Assembly (NCBI GenBank): GCA_016282215.1
Contig: JAEEKC010000150.1
Location: 1-5,079 of the forward strand
DNA: 5,079 nucleotides
From: Lachnospiraceae bacterium
GTDB lineage: Bacteria > Bacillota > Clostridia > Lachnospirales > Lachnospiraceae
Reading direction: 5' to 3'
The position numbers and the translations under genes are program-made. Below are positions 1-5,079 of this stretch, piece after piece (position 1 is the first letter of the stretch; each line of letters opens with the position of its first letter). The notes under the pieces are model-generated. The model saw nothing but the letters and a program-made list of their open reading frames with translations. It ran no database searches and had not been told where the DNA came from.

Positions 1-1
1 A

Positions 2-985
2 GCTCCGAGCGAGGCGCCTGTTGTAGGAGAAGAGATGGCCAGGGATATGGCTGAGCTGGTTCTTTTAGACAGCCTGAGCAACAGGATTAACGGAAAGGAT
101 GGCGGATTGCTGGGCAACCGTAAAGATGGTAAGGTGGAATCCTTGTCCGAGATGAATCGAAAGCTCGCTTCTCATAGAGAGCGGATCATGAATGACCCTG
201 TATTTACAGGCTGTTTGAGAGAGGGTGTCACAAGAGACAAATTCGTATCCGTATATAAGGCTGCCAGAAAGGCTCAGATGGAAAGTGATACGGATCTGGC
301 AACCTACGCTGATACCGTAACAAACTTAGACGACAGGGTGGTCAAGCTGTCAAAGGAGCAAAAGGAGGCTTTCAAGGATCTTGAAAAACAATTGATCGCT
401 GCCAATGAAGGCAAGAACAGAAAAGGCCTGAATGCCGATATGTTAAATGCGCTCAAAGAGGTGAACGAAAAAGCAGGCGCTGCCCTGACATTCGCTGATC
501 TGAACAAATTGAAGATGGCAGCTGCGCAGTATTATACAAACAGAAAAGGAAGATTCTTTAATCCTGTAACCGATGCAGGCAAGGACAGACTGGATATAGC
601 GGGCAGGATCTTTGATGAGAGCAGGAATGCCATCAATTTGGTGTATGCTGATGAAGCGAAAATGAAAATGCAGCAAAGAGTGAACGAAGCACTCGCTGCA
701 GAAAAAGCCATGAAAGAAAAAGCGGGCAGGGAAGCGCTCATGGAGATCGCAGTGGATATGAAAGATGAACACAAGAAGGCGCTGGGACTAAATGACGAAG
801 AGATTAAAAAGGTGCATGAAAAAGAGGCCAAGCTCAGGTATAAAAAAGACAGTCAGGAGAAAATGATAGAGTCAAAACCCGTGGTCAAAAAGGCGAAACC
901 GAAGAAGCCGGAGGGATTTTCCGGGGAGAAGGGAAAGAATGAAAAGAACGTAAAAGGTCCGGGAATGGGTGGACCGAAAAAATAA
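2..985 (+). CDS. Lysine-rich helical protein, probable C-terminal part of a giant protein paralogous to the next gene (5' partial)
   Basis: Function unknown. The frame is open from base 2 to the TAA at 983-985. An ATG at 35 would give 316 residues and has AGGAGA at 25-30 before it, but the codons before it read as a plausible Pro/Ala/Glu linker (APSEAPVVGEE). Numbering from that ATG, residues 1-150 align with residues about 1178-1346 of the downstream protein: LSEMN at 37-41 matches LSEVN at 1229-1233, followed without gaps by shared R48, D54, F57, L61, G64, Y74 and K75. I therefore favour a C-terminal fragment of a large upstream gene over a stand-alone 316-residue protein. Residues 153-200 form a helical segment with a YYTNRKGRFF stretch and a GKDR turn. 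Residues 205-280 are charged helix, and 281-316 are a disordered Lys/Pro/Gly tail with about a dozen lysines. No signal peptide, membrane segment or enzyme motif is visible. It is probably co-transcribed with the next gene. Coding status is sure; the start is not. Confidence 0.8.
   Translation, partial: APSEAPVVGEEMARDMAELVLLDSLSNRINGKDGGLLGNRKDGKVESLSEMNRKLASHRERIMNDPVFTGCLREGVTRDKFVSVYKAARKAQMESDTDLATYADTVTNLDDRVVKLSKEQKEAFKDLEKQLIAANEGKNRKGLNADMLNALKEVNEKAGAALTFADLNKLKMAAAQYYTNRKGRFFNPVTDAGKDRLDIAGRIFDESRNAINLVYADEAKMKMQQRVNEALAAEKAMKEKAGREALMEIAVDMKDEHKKALGLNDEEIKKVHEKEAKLRYKKDSQEKMIESKPVVKKAKPKKPEGFSGEKGKNEKNVKGPGMGGPKK
25..30 (+). promoter_or_regulatory. Possible ribosome binding site for an ATG at 35
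   Basis: AGGAGA lies four bases before the ATG at 35, a slightly short but usable spacing. The same bases encode Val-Gly-Glu in the open upstream frame, so the purine run could be chance. It is the only sequence support for a stand-alone 316-residue gene; the alignment to the middle of the downstream protein argues against it. Confidence 0.3.
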
Positions 986-989
986 AGAC

Positions 990-996
990 AGGTGAT
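990..996 (+). promoter_or_regulatory. Ribosome binding site of the giant kinase-like gene
   Basis: AGGTGAT matches the 3' half of the extended anti-Shine-Dalgarno complement (AGGAGGTGATC), and its GG core ends eight bases before the ATG at 1001. This fixes that ATG as the start. The in-frame GTG at 992 lies inside the site and is not a credible start. The site sits inside the 15-base gap after the previous stop, leaving no room for a separate promoter or terminator, so the two genes are most likely on one transcript. Confidence 0.8.
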
Positions 997-1000
997 AAAA

Positions 1001-4000
1001 ATGCCGAAAAAAGGTGAAAGAAGCGAAAAAAGACGAAAAAAATATGAGGAGCTCCAAAAAACTCTGAACAATACAGGTATCAGGCGTTGGGAGAAACTTT
1101 CCGGGCAGGAAAGAGAGGGCTTGCAGAATATCAAAGATCTGGTTACAAGGATGGCTGAATATACGGATCCGGAAAAGCCGCGACGCATCACCAGAGAGGA
1201 AATGGAAGATCTGGTGAAGGAATATCAGGATACCCTCAGCAGCATGGAGAAGATGAAATCCTTCCATGACCGGGATGATTTTAAGAAGCTCCGCAGGATC
1301 ATGGGCAAGGATATGAAGGTCTTTTACGATGCCCTCAGCCAACAGAAGGATCAGCAGGAGTTTGACATTGTAGATCTGTATGATGCATCCAGATCCTTGC
1401 TGGTAGAGGTGGACGAAAAAACTATCGAGAAGACCGGCGGGAATATAAGCCAGCGTCTGCATATCCAAACAAAGGATGAAAACGGAAACGATATCGACGG
1501 ATATTTTACGGTTCATGAAGAGCCTTTTGTTTATGATGAGCAGATGGAGAAGCTCACGGACGGTCTGGTGACTGACGGGCAGATGGATAAGGAGTTTGTC
1601 CGTTATCTGGTGGAATATGAATTTGAAGAGCAGGGTCAGACAGAGCTCTGTAAACTTCGCACAAAATACACCAAGAATACGGATAAGACAGGTGAAATAG
1701 CTGCCACATACAGAAGTCATACAGCATATAGAAAAGGTATCCGCAAAACCATCGGAGCGGATATCAAAAACTATGCAGCGCTGAAAGGATATGCGCAAGG
1801 TTCCAAGGAATATGCGGCGTTGGAGCATACTGCCGATATGCTGACAAAAGATACCGCTGCAACCGATAAACTCCTTGACGCTGTATACAGCGGGTTTCAG
1901 ATCTGTAACAAAAGAAATGTGTATGAAGGTTACGGTATCGAGCCGGGAGCCCGTGTCGATATGCGAAATACCGCAATGACCACCTGCGCGCAGGTGCTCG
2001 GGTTGGAAAAGAGTATCGCACCGTCCCGGAGCATGCGTGTGAAGATCGGCGAAAAGACCTATAAGGGAACCTTCATGGATACGGCAAAGGGATATGACCT
2101 GAAAAAGGTGGAACCCGGAGCAGACATTCTGAATGTGGCGCCTGCAGATTTTCAGCACAACGTAAAGCTGATCAAGTCTGTCGCCAACCTTCAGATCCTT
2201 GATTTTTTATGCGGAAATGTAGACCGCCACAGCGGGAATCTGTCCTATATCACGAAAAAAGTAAAGAATGAGGACGGAGAAGAGATAACGGTTCTCGATG
2301 ATGTGCAGGGATTTGACAATGATACCAGTTTTCTGGCATATCATGGCGGGCTGAGAGAAGCGAATATGAGCGCCGTGCCCTTTTCTAATATGCTCATTAT
2401 CCCGAAGGAAACTGCGGAAATGATCGTTAACACGGATCCTGTCCTTTTGGCAGGGCTTCTGACGGGTAATGATTTAACGCCTAAGGAGCTTTCCAATACC
2501 GTAAAGCGTATAGAGAGTGCACAAAAGGAGATCAGGCGCGGTATGGAGTATTCCGAGGCGCATCCGGATGCGCCGCTGTCTACGCGGCGTATCAAGGTTG
2601 TCACGGATGAGCAGATCGCAAAACTCAATTTCTATGAGGATCTTTGTAACTATCAGAAATACGGTTTGAAGGAACCGGAAGGCGGTGCCATAAATCTGTT
2701 TGCGCGGGTTTATAAGGAGTTTACATACACTCCTATGGATGAACGTCTTCTTAGTGACTACCTGCATGATATCATGATCGGTACGGATACACTGGTCCAC
2801 GAAGCAAAACAGATAGAAGAGAACCTGACGACAGACGTGGGAGCTATGGCAGAGCTTGCCGCGCAGGATAAAAATGATCAGGCATTTTCCGAGCTTTGTA
2901 AGTCTATGCAAAGCGGTCTTAATATGATAGGGAGAACCTCGCACAAGATGGTCGTGGCGCAGAACGGGGATTGGTACTTCAATTCTTCGATTAAGATTTT
3001 AAGGAAAAATGCGGACGATCTCGCCGCAAAGTCTGATGCTTTTGCCAAGCAGCAGCAAAAGAAGGTGGACAGCCTTGCCGAGGATGCTCCGGGCAGGGAT
3101 CTGGAGATGAAGAAACTGGATGCGGTGAAGGCTTTTTCACAGAAAGCACAGGCCTTAAAGCAGCAGTATGAAAAAGTTGCGGGATATCAGTCGAAACTGA
3201 AGAAATACAGGGATAGTAAGGCTGCAAGGATCAGGGCCTGCGAGAAGAAGCTCAAAGCGCTGAATGCAAAGGATAATCTAAAAGCAGCCGCTCCGAAGGA
3301 AAAGAAAAGCCCTAAGGAAGCGGAGGGGAAAGATGCGGACAAAGAAGCAAAGGCGAAACTGATAAAGCGGAAAATGCTGGAAAAGGTACGGGCAGAAAGA
3401 GAGCGTGAAGAACAGGCGGTCGATGAAAAAGCCGAAGTACTGAGAAAGGCCATGTCAAAAGGCGTTGATCAGTATGTGGAAACGTTAGAACAATTCAAAA
3501 ATACGCAGGGAAAGGACAAAGATCAGGTTTCGGTAGAGGCGAAAGCCTTGAAGAGGCATATGAATCTGGTTGTGACCGGTAAAAGGACCCACGAATCTGT
3601 TTGCAAGATGTTTGCCGAGTATAAGGCAAAGTACTATGCTGATCTTGGCAGGGAGGCAGAAACGGCCGGGCAGGGACTTGTCTCTGAGAAGCCCGTGGAA
3701 GCCGGCTATCCGGATATGGGTCCTGTAAAATATGATAAGAACGCCGTTGCATATGTTGCGAAAAAGGTCGCTTTACTGAAGAATGAGGAAAAAGAAAAAA
3801 AACTTCAGCGCGCCGAAAAGTTGTTTGCGGAAATCGAAAGCGATGAAGCAAAACGGAAAAAACATCTGGATGATGCGGTGGAAAAAAGCGGCAGAAAAGC
3901 AGAGTTTCAGCAGGGGGAAGATTGTCTCAAAGCGAATTTTCCGCAGAAGATCATCGTAGAGATGGATGCGGAGAGCGGGCAGATCGAGGTGCGTATTTCG

Positions 4001-5079
4001 CCGATGCTCACAGCGGAATGGGATGCAGCCAAAAGAAATTTTGATAAAACGGTATCGAAAGACCGGGAAACATGCCGGGAGAATCAGAATATTCTGATGA
4101 CTACGGAAAAACCGGCCGAGGCGGCAAAGGCATTTGCAAAGCTGATCGTATATTCGGAGCATGCAGATGACCTGACGGTAGACATGTTCAAAAACGCGAA
4201 TGACCCGCAGATGGCCAGAAGACAAAACGCGATCAAAACAGGGCAGCGAGAGCTTCTGGAATTGCCTGATCTGGAGTTCTATCTTGAAGATGTGATTCAG
4301 CAGACAAAGGACAATCCGCAGCTGCGGCAGGATAAACTGGGCAGTGTGGAAAAAGCGCGTGCCGGCTGGAAAAGTTATCAGTATGAAATGACAACACTTC
4401 GCAATCAGGTGACAAACAACAGGGATTCGCTGATCACCGGCGATCAGGATAATCTGTCCATAGATCAGATTCAGGAGTTGTGCAGACAAAAGGCCGAAGA
4501 AATGCCTGAGATCAATAACTTGAAACTGGATCGGAATATGCGCGATGCTGCAAACAAGGTAGCCCTCTGTTTTGTGGCAGGCAAGGGCGCAAAGCGTATG
4601 TTCTTCGGCAAGGGAACAGACTGGAAAAACGAAGATCAAAAGAACATGCGTCCGCTGCAGGCGCAAAACGACGGAACATACCGCCTTTCCGAGGTGAACA
4701 CTGCAATCCGTCAGATGCGGGATAATCTGCTGGAGGACGAGATGTTCCTGCGTACCTTAAAAAGCGGCGGTAATCTGTCAGACCTGTACGATCAATACAA
4801 GAAAAATGTCCGCGATTCGATCAATGAGAAGATCAGGGAACAGGAGGCTAAACAGAAAGATAAAAGCAAGTCGCAGCAGCCGGTCAAGGGTGATATAGAG
4901 ATATCCCAAAAGGATGTGGAATATATGAAAAAGACCATTGCCGAGCTGGATACCCTGTATAAGAGTGGCGGAAAGTACAGATCCGATTATATGAAGAATC
5001 TTGTTGCCAGCATGAATAGTTTTGTATCAGAAGCGGAGGAAGGAAAGAAGATAGGCGACAAGGTAGTCATGAAAAAAGC
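1001..5079 (+). CDS. Giant helical protein with an atypical HipA/PI3K-like kinase domain (3' partial)
   Basis: The frame is open for 1359 codons and runs off the right edge. The ATG is set by AGGTGAT at 990-996. Domain order: basic N-terminus (MPKKGERSEKRRKK); helical domain about 20-135; kinase-like domain about 140-540; helical segment 548-667; Lys/Glu coiled coil about 668-830; helical C-terminal half with a small beta hairpin near 984-1001; and, from about 1178, a module shared with the upstream gene. Kinase evidence is the catalytic loop GNVDRHSGN at 405-413 and the metal-site motif GFDND at 437-441, preceded by an alpha-C-like segment RNTAMTTCAQVLG (322-334) and a hinge-like GTFMDTAKG (356-364). 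In HipA and PI3/PI4-type kinases, the Asp and Asn of DRHxxN and the following Asp bind metal and transfer phosphate. Activity is inferred; the substrate (protein, lipid or small molecule) is unknown. The usual ATP-binding lysine is not obvious. No signal peptide or membrane helix is seen. If the end resembles the upstream gene, the full length would be near 1500 residues. Confidence 0.93.
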   Translation, partial: MPKKGERSEKRRKKYEELQKTLNNTGIRRWEKLSGQEREGLQNIKDLVTRMAEYTDPEKPRRITREEMEDLVKEYQDTLSSMEKMKSFHDRDDFKKLRRIMGKDMKVFYDALSQQKDQQEFDIVDLYDASRSLLVEVDEKTIEKTGGNISQRLHIQTKDENGNDIDGYFTVHEEPFVYDEQMEKLTDGLVTDGQMDKEFVRYLVEYEFEEQGQTELCKLRTKYTKNTDKTGEIAATYRSHTAYRKGIRKTIGADIKNYAALKGYAQGSKEYAALEHTADMLTKDTAATDKLLDAVYSGFQICNKRNVYEGYGIEPGARVDMRNTAMTTCAQVLGLEKSIAPSRSMRVKIGEKTYKGTFMDTAKGYDLKKVEPGADILNVAPADFQHNVKLIKSVANLQILDFLCGNVDRHSGNLSYITKKVKNEDGEEITVLDDVQGFDNDTSFLAYHGGLREANMSAVPFSNMLIIPKETAEMIVNTDPVLLAGLLTGNDLTPKELSNTVKRIESAQKEIRRGMEYSEAHPDAPLSTRRIKVVTDEQIAKLNFYEDLCNYQKYGLKEPEGGAINLFARVYKEFTYTPMDERLLSDYLHDIMIGTDTLVHEAKQIEENLTTDVGAMAELAAQDKNDQAFSELCKSMQSGLNMIGRTSHKMVVAQNGDWYFNSSIKILRKNADDLAAKSDAFAKQQQKKVDSLAEDAPGRDLEMKKLDAVKAFSQKAQALKQQYEKVAGYQSKLKKYRDSKAARIRACEKKLKALNAKDNLKAAAPKEKKSPKEAEGKDADKEAKAKLIKRKMLEKVRAEREREEQAVDEKAEVLRKAMSKGVDQYVETLEQFKNTQGKDKDQVSVEAKALKRHMNLVVTGKRTHESVCKMFAEYKAKYYADLGREAETAGQGLVSEKPVEAGYPDMGPVKYDKNAVAYVAKKVALLKNEEKEKKLQRAEKLFAEIESDEAKRKKHLDDAVEKSGRKAEFQQGEDCLKANFPQKIIVEMDAESGQIEVRISPMLTAEWDAAKRNFDKTVSKDRETCRENQNILMTTEKPAEAAKAFAKLIVYSEHADDLTVDMFKNANDPQMARRQNAIKTGQRELLELPDLEFYLEDVIQQTKDNPQLRQDKLGSVEKARAGWKSYQYEMTTLRNQVTNNRDSLITGDQDNLSIDQIQELCRQKAEEMPEINNLKLDRNMRDAANKVALCFVAGKGAKRMFFGKGTDWKNEDQKNMRPLQAQNDGTYRLSEVNTAIRQMRDNLLEDEMFLRTLKSGGNLSDLYDQYKKNVRDSINEKIREQEAKQKDKSKSQQPVKGDIEISQKDVEYMKKTIAELDTLYKSGGKYRSDYMKNLVASMNSFVSEAEEGKKIGDKVVMKK
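2222..2239 (+). other. Kinase catalytic loop DRHSGN (residues 408-413)
   Basis: The codons read Asp-Arg-His-Ser-Gly-Asn, preceded by Gly-Asn-Val. This is the DRHxxN signature of PI3/PI4 kinases and is close to the GNxDxHxxN loop of HipA-type kinases. D408 would be the catalytic base and N413 a metal ligand; both are intact, which argues against a dead pseudokinase. Confidence 0.8.
2297..2323 (+). other. Metal-binding DND motif (residues 433-441)
   Basis: Asp433-Asp434 and then Gly437-Phe438-Asp439-Asn440-Asp441 follow the catalytic loop by about 20-25 residues, where kinases of this fold carry the DFG-equivalent Asp. D439 or D441 is the likely metal ligand. The following TSF resembles the DNDxSF ending I recall from related bacterial kinase-like proteins. 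Confidence 0.65.
3002..3490 (+). other. Charged coiled-coil / low-complexity linker, residues ~668-830
   Basis: This stretch is dominated by Lys, Glu, Ala and Gln with regular hydrophobic spacing, consistent with a long coiled coil. About residues 758-788 are a Lys/Glu/Ala/Pro-rich low-complexity break (for example APKEKKSPKEAEGKDADKE). It separates the kinase-bearing half from the C-terminal helical half and probably acts as a spacer or oligomerisation segment. The call rests on composition; no coiled-coil program was run. Confidence 0.6.
4532..5079 (+). repeat. C-terminal module shared with the upstream gene (diverged paralogous segment)
   Basis: Residues about 1178-1346 align with residues 1-150 of the upstream protein. 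The core (1229-1267 against 37-75) is gapless: identical L, S, E and N of LSE[V/M]N, then R1240, D1246, F1249, L1253, G1256, Y1266 and K1267, 11 of 39 by my count, with many conservative changes. After a four-residue offset the match continues at S1302, E1307, K1310 and L1316. The similarity is at protein level; I see no long DNA identity, so the duplication is old or the segments have diverged fast. Confidence 0.65.

Larger units (their letters stand above)
1433..2620 (+). other. Kinase-like domain (HipA / PI3K-PI4K superfamily type), residues ~145-540
   Basis: The N-lobe appears to begin with GGNISQRLHIQT (146-157) and a strand ending GYFT (167-170), which resembles a glycine/serine ATP loop. 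After a charged insert come alpha-C (RNTAM at 322-326), the segment SIAPSRSMRV (338-347) and GTFMDTAKG (356-364). The C-lobe has the helix leading to LDFLCGN (400-406), the catalytic loop, the DND motif, and a helical end in which PKETAEMI (468-475) and LTPKELSNTVKRI (492-504) resemble the C-lobe tail of related Clostridia proteins as I remember them. Domain limits are approximate and rest on motif reading rather than a profile search. Confidence 0.7.

Noticed and set aside
986..1000. Promoter or terminator between the two genes
   Set aside because: The 15-base gap holds only a ribosome site. There is no room for -35/-10 boxes and no GC-rich hairpin with a T run.
872..2158. Long antisense open frame of 428 codons
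   Set aside because: It overlaps the opposite strand of two well-supported genes, runs across their junction, and its Cys/Ile/Leu/His/Phe-rich composition is what reverse-complemented Lys/Glu/Asp codons give. No family motif or ribosome site supports it.
1001..2620. HipA toxin of a HipBA toxin-antitoxin pair
   Set aside because: The catalytic loop resembles HipA, but the protein is several times too long, the preceding gene is a lysine-rich helical protein without a helix-turn-helix, and no HipB-like small gene is visible.
3002..3490. Histone-like or ribosomal DNA/RNA-binding protein inferred from lysine content
   Set aside because: Lysine is balanced by glutamate and aspartate with heptad-like hydrophobics, which fits a coiled coil better than a nucleic-acid-binding basic domain.
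3773..4666. Antisense open frame of 297 codons with hydrophobic stretches resembling membrane helices
   Set aside because: It lies wholly inside the giant gene; the hydrophobic look comes from complementing GAA/AAG/AAA-rich codons into TTC/CTT/TTT. The sense frame is continuous and carries domain structure.

Overview
The window holds two genes on the + strand in the same reading frame, separated by 15 bases, and both appear to be cut by the window edges. Coding density is near 100%. There are no RNA genes, insertion sequences, CRISPR arrays, terminators or intergenic regions of any length. Codon choice (CCG proline, CTG leucine and CAG glutamine favoured, AGA/AGG used alongside CGN arginine), moderate GC by eye and an AGGTGAT-type ribosome site suggest a Firmicute, most likely a Lachnospiraceae-like gut or rumen Clostridia member. 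This is inference from composition and remembered protein style, not a search result.

Region 1 (2-985) is the end of a lysine-rich, almost all-helical protein. Its frame is open to the left edge. An ATG at 35 with a possible ribosome site would give 316 residues, but the sequence aligns to the far C-terminal part of the second gene, so it probably is the tail of a large upstream paralogue.

Region 2 (1001-5079) is one uninterrupted reading frame of at least 1359 codons with no stop before the right edge. I translated it by hand to the last complete codon. The protein has a basic N-terminus, a helical N-terminal domain (about 20-135), an atypical kinase-like domain of the HipA / PI3K-PI4K type (about 140-540) with a DRHSGN catalytic loop and a metal-binding DND motif, a charged coiled-coil linker (about 670-830), and a long helical C-terminal half whose last ~180 visible residues match region 1.

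The picture is of tandem, probably co-transcribed, giant helical proteins built on one plan, at least one carrying an apparently intact kinase-like catalytic core. No signal peptide, transmembrane segment or classical antitoxin partner is visible. The most interesting point is this uncharacterised giant kinase family with a tandem paralogue. Substrate and role cannot be read from the sequence.
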